Shown one piece after another: positions 38,722-46,861 of a DNA stretch of 64,000 nucleotides. Each line of letters begins with the position of its first letter. Position 1 is the stretch's first letter. Origin of the DNA: Psychrobacter immobilis (lineage in GTDB: Bacteria > Pseudomonadota > Gammaproteobacteria > Pseudomonadales > Moraxellaceae); contig CAJHAA010000004.1 of NCBI GenBank assembly GCA_904846265.1, positions 124,001 to 188,000 of the forward strand, read 5' to 3'. Position numbers and translations under genes: made by a program. The notes beneath the pieces were generated by a model. That model saw only the letters and a list, made by a program, of their open reading frames with translations. It was not told the origin of the DNA and did no database searches.

Positions 38722-38741
38722 TATTATTAATCGTGCGTTAC

Positions 38742-38799
38742 TGGCTTATAATGATTGACGATTGATATGTGAGTCAATAATACAAGCATTCATAAGCCA
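38742..38799 (+). other. Long stem-loop in the pilT-pilU spacer
   Basis: TGGCTTATAATG at 38742 pairs with CATTCATAAGCCA at 38787-38799, and inside it ATTGAC (38754-38759) pairs with GTCAAT (38773-38778). This makes an extended interrupted stem about 20 bases after the pilT stop. There is no T-run, so it is more likely an mRNA processing or stability element than a terminator. Confidence 0.5.
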
Positions 38800-38889
38800 T
38801 GATATGCCTTACTTTTATTGCTACTGGCGATTTTTAAAACATGATTTTAAATACTTTTTTAATCGATTTACATCGAATGCAGGTACGAT

Positions 38890-40020
38890 ATGGACATTGA
38901 TAAACTATTGCAGTTAATGATCAATAAAAATGGCTCGGACCTTTTTATTACCGCTGATGTAGCGCCTTCCATGAAAGTGAATGGCAAAATTCTGCCTGTC
39001 GGTAAAACGCCTTTAACTGCTGAGCAAACCATGCGATTGGTCAAAGGCGTCATGACACCCAACCAGCAAAAAGAGTTTGAAGAGACCAACGAGTGCCAAT
39101 TTGCCATTGCTGATGAAGCACAGCAAGCACGTTTTCGGGTCAGTGCCTTTATACAGCGTGATATGGCAGGGATGATTTTACGGAAAATTGAGAATAAAAT
39201 TCCGACTGTCGAAGAGCTACGTTTGCCGCCCGCGTTAAAAGAGTTGGCAATGAAAAAACGCGGTATCATTCTGCTTGTGGGTGCAACAGGTACAGGTAAA
39301 TCAACGACCCTTGCTTCTATGATCGGACACCGTAATCAAAACTCGCATGGTCACATCATTACCATCGAAGATCCTATCGAGTTTGTCCACAAACATCGTG
39401 GTTGTATTATTACCCAGCGTGAAGTTGGTATCGATACCCATTCATTTGAGGCAGGGCTAAAAAACACGTTACGCCAAGCACCTGATGTTATTTTGATTGG
39501 TGAAATTCGTAACCGTGAAGTCATGAGTTACGCGATTCAGTACGCTGAGACAGGGCATTTAGTGTTTGCAACCTTACACGCCAACAACGCCAACAACGCC
39601 AACCAAGCGATTGACCGTATCATTCACTTTTTTGAAACCAGTCGCCACAATCAGTTATTTATGGATTTGTCGCTCAACTTGCAAGCCATTATTGCGCAGC
39701 AGCTCATTCCCACTCCTGATGGTAAAGGACGCCGTGCGGCTATCGAAATTTTGTTAAATTCACAGCTGATTAGTGACTATATCCGTAAAGGCGAGGTTCA
39801 TGAAATCAAAGATGTCATGACACGATCTCGGGATAGCGGCATGCAAACCTTTGATCAGGCTCTTTTTGACTTATATGAGCAAGGAGAAATCACCTATAAA
39901 GAAGCCATTCTTCATGCTGACTCTCCTAATGATTTGCGCCTAAAAATCAAACTCAGCAGTAAAAATGGCACAGCCAATCTGGATGAAGGTGCGGATAACT
40001 TATCATTAGATATCAGTTAA
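38890..40020 (+). CDS. pilU: PilT-like ATPase PilU
   Basis: A 376-residue paralog of PilT that assists retraction under load in other species. Walker A GATGTGKST is at about 131-139; DPIEFVHKH, DVILIGEIRNREVM and GHLVFATLHANNANNANQ are the expected motifs. That last stretch contains a short in-frame duplication (AACAACGCC twice at about 39584-39600). The C-terminal 40 residues are variable and acidic, as in other PilU proteins. A terminator follows before the convergent fur. Confidence 0.96.
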   Translation: MDIDKLLQLMINKNGSDLFITADVAPSMKVNGKILPVGKTPLTAEQTMRLVKGVMTPNQQKEFEETNECQFAIADEAQQARFRVSAFIQRDMAGMILRKIENKIPTVEELRLPPALKELAMKKRGIILLVGATGTGKSTTLASMIGHRNQNSHGHIITIEDPIEFVHKHRGCIITQREVGIDTHSFEAGLKNTLRQAPDVILIGEIRNREVMSYAIQYAETGHLVFATLHANNANNANQAIDRIIHFFETSRHNQLFMDLSLNLQAIIAQQLIPTPDGKGRRAAIEILLNSQLISDYIRKGEVHEIKDVMTRSRDSGMQTFDQALFDLYEQGEITYKEAILHADSPNDLRLKIKLSSKNGTANLDEGADNLSLDIS

Positions 40021-40069
40021 GCATGGCTTTTGAGCGTTATTATTCGTTTTTGCCATAAAAACTTATAAG

Positions 40070-40098
40070 AAAGCCTTCATATTATTATGAGGGCTTTT
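40070..40098. terminator. Terminator between pilU and fur
   Basis: Arms AAAGCC-TCATA and TATGA-GGCTTT with one mismatch, followed by T residues; lies between convergent genes. Confidence 0.7.
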
Positions 40099-40169
40099 CC
40101 TATTTTATATATGGCGATAACGCACTAAAAACGATATCAAAGGTAGATCATGCTCACCAATTAAAAAAA

Positions 40170-40604
40170 TTACTTGATGCTATCCTGACACTCTTGGTCA
40201 TTACAAATACCGTATAGCACCAATGAATGACCTGATAATTTAAATCCGTGCTTTTCTGCGACTTTAAGTTGCTCTTCTTCGATGACTTCGTTATGAAACT
40301 CTATAATCTTGCCACAAACGTCACAAACCAAATGGTCATGATGGCCTTCTTGGGTAATTTCAAACACCGATAAATTATTTTCGAAGTTATGACGCTCGAC
40401 GATACCAGCCTGTTCAAATTGCGTCAGCACTCGGTAGACAGTCGCTAAACCCACATCCTCACCTTGCTCTATCAGTGCCTTATAAACCTCCTCAGCACTC
40501 ATATGATGCAACTCTGCACTCTCCAGTAGCTCTAAAATCTTGATGCGAGGTAACGTGACTTTTAATCCCGCTTTACGTAAATCTTGATTGGTAAAAGAAG
40601 CCAT
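40170..40604 (-). CDS. fur: Ferric uptake regulator
   Basis: A 144-residue Fur repressor that binds DNA with ferrous iron and represses iron-uptake genes. The winged-helix N-terminal half contains VTLPRIKILELLE and HMSAEEVYKAL, GLATVYRVLTQFEQAGIV is the recognition region, and the metal sites are HHDHLVCDVCGKIIEF and the CNDQEC pair at the C-terminus. A palindrome that fits an autoregulatory operator lies 56 bases upstream. It is divergent from bamE, a common arrangement. Confidence 0.97.
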   Translation of the reverse strand: MASFTNQDLRKAGLKVTLPRIKILELLESAELHHMSAEEVYKALIEQGEDVGLATVYRVLTQFEQAGIVERHNFENNLSVFEITQEGHHDHLVCDVCGKIIEFHNEVIEEEQLKVAEKHGFKLSGHSLVLYGICNDQECQDSIK

Positions 40605-40931
40605 AATATCCCTTCTGACTGTGACAGTCTTAGCAAATAAAGAACCAAAAATATGAGATAAATAATCGTTAACGATTATTTTTTATAGTATATGAAACAT
40701 TTTAATAACAGCAGACTGGCTGATTTGACCTCATGTCCAAGCCTGTTATTTTCTATAATAATCCTAACGCAAGTCTATGAATTTAAAATATAAATAATAA
40801 AATGACTCAGGTAGCATTTGGTAAATAATGTCGTAAGTGGTAGGAAATTGCAAGTAAATGACGTATCATTTGTCCAAGATTGTCGGCCAGACTCGCATTA
40901 ACAACCTCTGGCTGCGCCTAATTCATTTCTT
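40605..40931. other. Divergent spacer between fur and bamE
   Basis: Holds the Fur operator-like palindrome and both promoters. I see nothing else in the remaining AT-rich sequence; no strong ribosome site is seen before bamE. Confidence 0.4.
40660..40681 (-). promoter_or_regulatory. Likely Fur operator over the fur promoter
   Basis: A perfect 20-base palindrome, AATAATCGTTAACGATTATT at 40661-40680, extended by one A/T pair. Its ATAAT arms resemble a Fur box. On the minus strand a TATAAA-type -10 lies just upstream (40683-40692), so the site would cover the transcription start and allow autorepression. Confidence 0.6.
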
Positions 40932-41351
40932 ATGAGTCATCTTACCATGATAAAGACATTAACTTTTCGTCCGTTAAGCCCTGCAAGCGTATTACGCAAG
41001 ATTGTCATAACCAGTATGCTTAGCGCTACTGTCGCTATGTCTGGCTGCTCATTATTGAGTGTTTATAAGATTGATTTGCCACAAGGCACTGCCATCACTC
41101 AAGCACAAGCGCAAAAACTGCAAGTGGGTATGAATCAAAACCAAGTCCTTTATATCCTTGGTAGCCCAGCTATTAGAGACACCTTAGAACCTAAGCGTTG
41201 GGATTATATTTACGATTACAAAGCAGGGACAGAAGGTAGCCGCAAGGGTATTGCTGATGTCAAAAATGCCAGTCAGCACTTAATTATCTACTTTGATAAT
41301 AATGGTTTGGTCAATCGTATTGAAGGTATCGAAAGCCTACCTGCCTCATAA
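40932..41351 (+). CDS. bamE: Outer membrane protein assembly factor BamE
   Basis: A 139-residue lipoprotein of the BAM complex, which inserts beta-barrel proteins in the outer membrane. The signal peptide ends in MSGCSLL, with the lipid Cys at about 36. The SmpA/OmlA core carries LQVGMNQNQVLYILGSPAIRD and WDYIYDYKAG. The N-terminal region before the hydrophobic core is longer than usual (about 22 residues), so the ATG at 40947 could be the true start. Divergent from fur and convergent with rnfH, as in pseudomonads and acinetobacters. Confidence 0.93.
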   Translation: MSHLTMIKTLTFRPLSPASVLRKIVITSMLSATVAMSGCSLLSVYKIDLPQGTAITQAQAQKLQVGMNQNQVLYILGSPAIRDTLEPKRWDYIYDYKAGTEGSRKGIADVKNASQHLIIYFDNNGLVNRIEGIESLPAS

Positions 41352-41395
41352 TCAAGAACGGCAACCGGCTTTGATGATAGATGGCGCAACATCGC

Positions 41396-41845
41396 TTAAA
41401 CTCGAGATTTATTTTTGCGCTGAGACATGGGATCAGCGCTTAAGCTGCGATATACTTCGATACGATCAAAAGGCTGCAAGCGATAGCTGAGCGGCTGTTT
41501 TTGTGCATAGATACCCACATGCCAACGCTTCGCCGTTGGCGTGGTAATATCTGCCAATTGCTCACACCAACGTGCTAACGCTGGAAATTTCACCAACCAC
41601 CCTGCCTGCCTCAATGCCTCATACAAACTTGTTTCATCATTAACTTGTAGGGTTAAATAATGCTGACATTTTGCATCTTCAGCGTATGCCAAATAAACAG
41701 TCATTAGCATGGTCTGCTCAGATGACGGCGCACAATTATTATCAGATTGAACGCCATTAGCAGTTAACTCAACCACTGCATCACCCAACCTATCAATGCC
41801 AATAACAGTGCTAGTGGCACAATCAAACGAATCGCTATTCGCCAT
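41396..41845 (-). CDS. rnfH: RnfH family ubiquitin-like protein
   Basis: A small ubiquitin-fold protein of the RnfH (UPF0125) family, function unknown. The core MTVYLAYAEDAKCQHYLTLQVNDETSLYEALRQAG and a later GIYAQKQPLSYRLQPFDRIEVYRSL match the family. The frame runs from ATG 41845, overlapping the transporter gene by 82 bases, but homologues start at the position of ATG 41710 or 41704, which would remove the overlap and give about 102-104 residues. I keep the long form with that caution, since neither start has a strong ribosome site. Confidence 0.8.
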   Translation of the reverse strand: MANSDSFDCATSTVIGIDRLGDAVVELTANGVQSDNNCAPSSEQTMLMTVYLAYAEDAKCQHYLTLQVNDETSLYEALRQAGWLVKFPALARWCEQLADITTPTAKRWHVGIYAQKQPLSYRLQPFDRIEVYRSLSADPMSQRKNKSRV

Positions 41846-42906
41846 AAGTTATAAAACGCTTCATTGCCAAAATTTAATGACTTACGCAGATGACTAATTT
41901 TCATCTGCCAACCCGCAAAGATAGACAGCAATAATACCGCTATGCTGCTAATAATCACTAAAAGTCCGACCAGCCAAACAGTTGGTATGATAACGACTAA
42001 TAAAAGCGCCAAGACAAAGGTTAATACCAAACTAACCAGTAGTCCAAACTTGTGCGCTAATTGCTGGGTACTATAATGCAGCAAATAGCTGGCGACAAAT
42101 AACACCCCTATCCAATACGATAGCTGTCCAATCGGTGGCAATGCCATGCCACTAATAGATAACGCCACAACCCCAACGATCAATTGCAATATCCAAATCG
42201 GGAGTACCAACTTGGTTGCCCGATACTCACTCGTCGCACGGCTGCGAGCAGGTTTTTGCGCATTGATATTGTCCGTGTCTACCGCTGTTGCCACTTGGTT
42301 GGTTACCAAGTTTTGACCAAACCAGTATAAGCCTGTGCCTGCACCCACACTAACCAACGCTAACGCAACTGCACGCGCCCATTCATTTAAGCTGATATCA
42401 GTCATCGCAAAGTCAATATTGGGTAGGCCATTTGCCACGCCGAGCAACAAGCCTATCACCATTAATCCCAGGCCAATCGGTAACGGTGCAACGCCCAATA
42501 AACTGAGTAACACAGCAATGACCATCAGGCCAGCAGCGATCGCAAAATCTGGTATAGCAGGAGCGCTATTAAGCTCCGTCAATGCCGCCAAAATACCCGT
42601 GCTCGCGCCTGAGATCACTAACGCCGCAATCAGAATAGAGACCAGCGCGGCGAACCACCCAAAACTACGCCATATTGGGCTGGCATCTGCTTCGCGAGTG
42701 AGCTTTTGCATCCCTGCTAATGGCGCATCGACACTTCGATAGGCTAAGGCAATTTCCGCATAAACAACGGGCAAGGATACCAATACCATAGCCAATAGCC
42801 AGAGTAACCAAAAGTCAATCTCACCAATGGATGCTGGTGCAAACCAACGAAACAGCAGTAGCGGTAGCAGTGCCGCGATAAAATAAGAAGCATAACGGAT
42901 CATCAT
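41764..42906 (-). CDS. NSS-like sodium-dependent transporter, shortened
   Basis: A 380-residue integral membrane protein with about ten hydrophobic segments. LPVVYAEIALAYRSVDAPLAGMQKLTREADASPIW and WRSFGWFAALVSIL recall the start of neurotransmitter:sodium symporters, and the C-terminal LRKSLNFGNEAFYNLWRIAIRLIVPL resembles their last segments. The protein is about 60-70 residues shorter than usual and the first, sodium-binding helix is poorly conserved, so transport activity is uncertain. It precedes rnfH on the same strand. Confidence 0.65.
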   Translation of the reverse strand: MMIRYASYFIAALLPLLLFRWFAPASIGEIDFWLLWLLAMVLVSLPVVYAEIALAYRSVDAPLAGMQKLTREADASPIWRSFGWFAALVSILIAALVISGASTGILAALTELNSAPAIPDFAIAAGLMVIAVLLSLLGVAPLPIGLGLMVIGLLLGVANGLPNIDFAMTDISLNEWARAVALALVSVGAGTGLYWFGQNLVTNQVATAVDTDNINAQKPARSRATSEYRATKLVLPIWILQLIVGVVALSISGMALPPIGQLSYWIGVLFVASYLLHYSTQQLAHKFGLLVSLVLTFVLALLLVVIIPTVWLVGLLVIISSIAVLLLSIFAGWQMKISHLRKSLNFGNEAFYNLWRIAIRLIVPLALLLALIGWVMQWLS

Positions 42907-43352
42907 AATCTAAATCCAAACGATCTAATACCTTTCACAAAAATGAGAATAGCTAGGAAAACGAGTGTCCGTACTACGCATTGTAGACGAAACAAGTTTG
43001 ACACCGCCAATCATACTCTGTGGGTTTGGTATAAAGTGAATAACGATAATTTATCATGATACAGAGCAATGATAGGCCTCTGTAAGCAGTTTTATTTTAT
43101 ATAGTCGATTCAATTTAAAAGAAGCACAAGGTAACCAGAAGCAAATATACATCCAATACTTCAAGCGAGGTTAATGCGGCGACTCTTTTATAATGGAATG
43201 ACTATAAGGTCTCTATAATATAAGGGATGAACAGTTATAAAAAAACCCCGAAATCGGGGTTTAATAATGAAACAATGGCGGATATATGGTCAAGTGCTTA
43301 TTAATTTCAGTGAGGCAATTTGCATTAGGCACTCGTAGCTGATACCAATGAA
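42907..43352. other. Spacer between the transporter and cytochrome c4 genes
   Basis: Contains the c4 terminator at 43238-43263 and presumably the promoter of the transporter. Nothing else is evident. Confidence 0.4.
43238..43263 (-). terminator. Terminator of the cytochrome c4 gene
   Basis: Arms AAACCCCG and CGGGGTTT around four bases, with a seven-base T-run on the minus strand. Confidence 0.9.
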
Positions 43353-44021
43353 TTAGTGAACAGCACTGATATAGTCTGACAAGATACGAATATCACGATC
43401 CGATAGTTTCGATGCGACTGTCTGCATCATGCCCATATCGCCTTCTTTCGCAGCATCATTGACACGTTTTTGCTCATCACTGTCAACATCATCAACACGG
43501 CCAGCCGCACGGAAGAGTTTTAGCTGAGTTGCGATGTACTGTGCATGCTGACCACCTAAGCGTGGAAATGCCGCCCAAGTATTACCAGCAGCATCTGGAC
43601 CATGACAGCCTGCACAACCGATGACACCGCGTGACTTATCACCACCTAAGAATAGCTTAGTGGCTTCTTGGTTGGTCGCAGGATTACCAAATCCAACACC
43701 CCAAGGCGCTTGGCTAGCATAATAACCAGCAACGTTGGCTAAATCTTGCTGAGATAAGTTCGCAACTTGTGATTGCATAATACCGTTCTTGCGATAACCT
43801 GCTTTAAAGTTGACCAACTGTTTGTAAAGGTATTTTACGTTTTGGCCACCCAAATTGGGCTGCGCAGGGACAACACTGACACCATCAACACCATGACAAG
43901 CAGCACAAACCGTTTCTGCAATTTGCTTACCGGCATTGACGTCGTACTCAGGAACAATAATAGCAGCTTGTACGCTGAAACTTGCAACGCATAAGCTGGC
44001 AGCAGCGATTAACTTTTTCAT
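43353..44021 (-). CDS. Dihaem cytochrome c4
   Basis: A 222-residue periplasmic electron carrier with two class I haem c domains. ATG 44021 has AGGA nine bases upstream and begins a clean signal peptide (MKKLIAAASLCVASFSVQA); the frame extends to 44096 without one. The haem sites are CAACHGVDG and CAGCHGPDA, and Met ligands follow in each domain (RKNGIMQSQ and GDMGMMQT). Cytochrome c4 usually passes electrons to terminal oxidases. It is near the monohaem c5 gene, the usual neighbour. Confidence 0.93.
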   Translation of the reverse strand: MKKLIAAASLCVASFSVQAAIIVPEYDVNAGKQIAETVCAACHGVDGVSVVPAQPNLGGQNVKYLYKQLVNFKAGYRKNGIMQSQVANLSQQDLANVAGYYASQAPWGVGFGNPATNQEATKLFLGGDKSRGVIGCAGCHGPDAAGNTWAAFPRLGGQHAQYIATQLKLFRAAGRVDDVDSDEQKRVNDAAKEGDMGMMQTVASKLSDRDIRILSDYISAVH

Positions 44022-44273
44022 TGATACAAATCCTACTAGCTCGGCGTAAGCATTATTTAGAGTGATTGCACTGATAAGATACCTCATATAAACCACCCTA
44101 CTATTGGTTAGGTAGGTATATGTTTTAAGGTCTTGGCCACAAGCAGTCTGAAAGTACTTACTAACATCAGGGTTTATTTTCGATTATTATAGCAAGACTT
44201 TGTAGCATTTGCCTACTTAATCGTCACATCCATCAGTTTTTCTAACACATAGACAAGTATGCCAACAAAAAAC

Positions 44274-44311
44274 AAAAAGCGCTTACAGGCTAAAAAACCC
44301 AGCGCTTTTTT
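44274..44311 (-). terminator. Terminator of the cytochrome c5 gene
   Basis: Arms AAAAAGCGCT and AGCGCTTTTTT around a 17-base loop; T-rich on the minus strand; about 50 bases after the c5 stop. Confidence 0.75.
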
Positions 44312-44359
44312 AAGTTGTTTTATAGTGTGTCGTATTGTGTTGCTTTATCGGTCAGCGTC

Positions 44360-44695
44360 TCACTTACTCATGTACTCAATCAACTTACGATAATCATCGT
44401 CGCTACAACTGTTACAAAGACCACCAGCAGGCATCTGCGTCATACCACTTTTAACAGAATTAATAAGTGTCGGCATGCTTTTTTGTTTGATAAGCTGTTG
44501 CCATTTGGCACTATCACCTTTTTTGATGGCGTTCAGCGCCCCACTATCGTGACAGGCAGCACATGAGTTATCATAGGTGGCTGCAATATCAGCAGCATTA
44601 GCGCTAGTCATGATAGCACTACTGAGCAGTAATGCCGCTCCGCTACCTACTAAAACTCGGTAGGTCTGGCTAAAAAGTGCATTGATTGAAACCAT
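44360..44695 (-). CDS. Cytochrome c5 family protein
   Basis: A 111-residue monohaem cytochrome. A signal peptide covers about the first 32 residues (to ANAADIAA). The haem site is CAACHDSGALNA, the axial Met lies in GMTQMPAGG, and CNSC near the C-terminus is the disulphide typical of c5. An electron carrier in the periplasm, probably linked with c4. The start follows AAGGAGGTG, a near-perfect ribosome site. Confidence 0.92.
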   Translation of the reverse strand: MVSINALFSQTYRVLVGSGAALLLSSAIMTSANAADIAATYDNSCAACHDSGALNAIKKGDSAKWQQLIKQKSMPTLINSVKSGMTQMPAGGLCNSCSDDDYRKLIEYMSK

Positions 44696-45104
44696 AGAAC
44701 ACCTCCTTTTGATGCTTCTCTCGTTTAATCAATCTTGCTATTAAACGTCGTTCGTTCAGTATATCTTATTAAACATTGTAACAATGTATGTCGTATAAAT
44801 ATAGATAAATATAGTTTGGCTTTGGTAACGCATGAATAAAAGCGGCAACTTGCTCTAATGAGCGCTTATTTTAATGGTATTCTGTCATTTATGTGATGCT
44901 AATCATAGTTATTTCAATAAGTAAGATAAGTAATAGTATAGAATAGTCGATAACTTGAAATGACTGTGTTTATGACCAATAAACATTGAAAGTTATGATG
45001 AATAACTTCGTAACGATTTTTTGTCTAATGCACTGTCTTCTCGACAACCAGTTGATTAAAATTTTATAACCGTATCCAATTTCTTAAAGATTAATGAGCC
45101 ATTT
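44696..45104. other. Divergent spacer between cytochrome c5 and engB
   Basis: A 409-base AT-rich gap. I see no gene or repeat. It must hold both promoters. Confidence 0.35.
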
Positions 45105-45893
45105 ATGAGTACCCCGTTTACTGATGTCGCCGCCGAACATGCATTGTTCAACACTAAATCTCGTCAAAAAATTCAGCAAACTGAGTTTATGATGTCAGCG
45201 CCTACTTTTCGTCTCTGCCCACCCGATATGGGCTTAGAAGTTGCCTTTGCAGGACGCTCAAACGCAGGTAAATCCTCTGCTATTAATGCCTTAACCAACC
45301 AACGCCAACTCGCACGCTCATCTAAAACGCCTGGTCGTACGCAGATGATTAACTTTTTTAGTATTGGTGATGCTGATAGACGTTTAGTGGATTTGCCAGG
45401 TTATGGCTACGCAGCGGTACCGCTTGAGATGAAAAAAGAATGGCAGGTTGAGCTAGAAGAATACTTGGTGGCGCGCTCAAGCCTTGCAGGTTTGGTGCTC
45501 ATGACTGATATTCGTCATCCATTGAAATTCTTTGATGAGCAAATGCTACGTTGGGCAAATGATGGTGAACTGCCGGTGCATATCTTATTAACCAAAGCAG
45601 ATAAGCTAAAGTATGGCGCATCTAAAAATGCGTTACTTAATACTCGTAAAAGACTAAAAGAACTGGGATTGAACTGTAGCATTCAGCTATTTTCAGCACT
45701 AAGAAAAGAAGGTCTTGATGAGCTGGCTGGTGTCATGGGCAACTGGTATGAGTATCAGCTCGATGCAGACAAAATCATTGAATCCTCTTTTGCGTTACTA
45801 GAAGGCGCTGAGTTGGAAGAAGCGATTGAAAAAGACAACATCGAAAAAGGCGCGATTGAAAAGGACAGTGCTCAGAAGGATAGCACTCAATAA
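45105..45893 (+). CDS. engB: Ribosome biogenesis GTP-binding protein EngB (YihA/YsxC)
   Basis: An essential GTPase of large-subunit assembly. G1 GRSNAGKSS is at about 50-58, G3 DLPGYG and G4 TKADK follow, and the switch sequence SKTPGRTQMINFF is intact. The N-terminus is about 15 residues longer than in E. coli. The C-terminus carries an extra acidic, repetitive tail of about 35 residues (ending EKDSAQKDSTQ) encoded by tandem repeats that continue past the stop codon. Confidence 0.95.
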   Translation: MSTPFTDVAAEHALFNTKSRQKIQQTEFMMSAPTFRLCPPDMGLEVAFAGRSNAGKSSAINALTNQRQLARSSKTPGRTQMINFFSIGDADRRLVDLPGYGYAAVPLEMKKEWQVELEEYLVARSSLAGLVLMTDIRHPLKFFDEQMLRWANDGELPVHILLTKADKLKYGASKNALLNTRKRLKELGLNCSIQLFSALRKEGLDELAGVMGNWYEYQLDADKIIESSFALLEGAELEEAIEKDNIEKGAIEKDSAQKDSTQ

Positions 45894-45908
45894 GGATAGT
45901 GCTCAAAA
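45856..45908 (+). repeat. Tandem repeat across the engB stop codon
   Basis: Three copies of about 15-16 bases (AAGGAYAGYRCTCA) lie in a row: AAGGACAGTGCTCAG, AAGGATAGCACTCAAT and AAGGATAGTGCTCAA. The stop TAA is formed at the junction of the second and third copies. Confidence 0.7.
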
Positions 45909-45939
45909 ATAAATCAAATAAACATTATCGTCTCCAAGT

Positions 45940-45978
45940 AAAAAGGGTTTATCGTTATTATCGATAAACCCTTTTTTT
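45940..45978 (+). terminator. Terminator of engB
   Basis: Arms AAAAAGGGTTTATCG and CGATAAACCCTTTTT followed by further T residues; between convergent genes. Confidence 0.9.
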
Positions 45979-46027
45979 ATTATCATTTTTTAGCATTCAA
46001 AAAGTTTTTTATTTAAGTGCTTTTTAT

Positions 46028-46741
46028 TTAAGTGCATAGTAGCTCAGCCAACGCTTGTGGCGTGTCAACCTGATAAGTGGGTTGCTGTGCGGCGAGCTCT
46101 GCAGGTGATGCTGTACCATAATTCACCGCAATACTGGTCATGCCCAGTCTCGTTGCCATTTGGATATCGTAGATACTGTCACCGATGAAAACAGCATCAG
46201 CGATTTGCTGCTGCGTATAATCCAAAATATCGGTCAACATCTGCGGATCAGGTTTTGAGCCTGCCTCATCGGCACAGCGGGTCATCACAAAATAATGGTG
46301 GCTCTCTGAAGCATCTAATACGCGGTCTAAGCCCTTTCGCTTTTTACCAGTTGCAACCGCGAGGCTTTTACCTTGGGCTTGTAGGGTCTGCAACATCACT
46401 TCTATCGGCGCAAAAAGCGGTGTACTGTGGCTGTTGGCAATATAGTGGTCTGCGTAGCTTTGCTGAATCGCAAGCTTTTGCGGGTCATTGGCTTGCGGAT
46501 ACAAAATCTCAATGCCATTCATTAAGCTCAGCCCAATGATGTCTTGTACTGCTTTATCAGTCGTCTGAAAACCATGCGCCTCTCCTGCCACATGCATTGA
46601 CTCAACGATTAATCCAATGGAATCCATCAGCGTCCCATCCCAATCAAAAATAATCAGCGTCTTATCCGCTAAACGATGACTGCCTGATAACTGAGTTCCT
46701 TTGAAAGCGCTAGAGATACTAGCGACAGATTGATTGCTCAT
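46028..46741 (-). CDS. HAD-family phosphatase (phosphoglycolate phosphatase-like)
   Basis: A 237-residue haloacid dehalogenase-superfamily hydrolase with an N-terminal extension of about 30 residues. Motif I is DWDGTLMDS, motif II lies in LAVATGKKRKGLDRVL, and motif IV is FIGDSIYDIQMA. The cap is of the alpha-helical Gph/PgmB type. The substrate is uncertain; the neighbour rluC and a homologous arrangement in other gammaproteobacteria (rluC followed by a HAD gene) suggest a conserved pair. Confidence 0.88.
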   Translation of the reverse strand: MSNQSVASISSAFKGTQLSGSHRLADKTLIIFDWDGTLMDSIGLIVESMHVAGEAHGFQTTDKAVQDIIGLSLMNGIEILYPQANDPQKLAIQQSYADHYIANSHSTPLFAPIEVMLQTLQAQGKSLAVATGKKRKGLDRVLDASESHHYFVMTRCADEAGSKPDPQMLTDILDYTQQQIADAVFIGDSIYDIQMATRLGMTSIAVNYGTASPAELAAQQPTYQVDTPQALAELLCT

Positions 46742-46784
46742 AAATAGACCTTAACGAATATCAATAATAAATGGTAGATACGAA

Positions 46785-46828
46785 AACGTCACGGCAACTT
46801 ATTAAGAAAAATAAGCGTTCGTGACGTT
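46785..46828 (-). terminator. Hairpin between rluC and the HAD gene
   Basis: Perfect 9-base arms AACGTCACG and CGTGACGTT, with an inner TTATT/AATAA pair. It follows the rluC stop by about 35 bases. On the minus strand TTTTCG follows, so it may partly terminate rluC. Confidence 0.5.
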
Positions 46829-46861
46829 TAAAGTTAATGCTTAAAAATTTTATTTGGCGAC

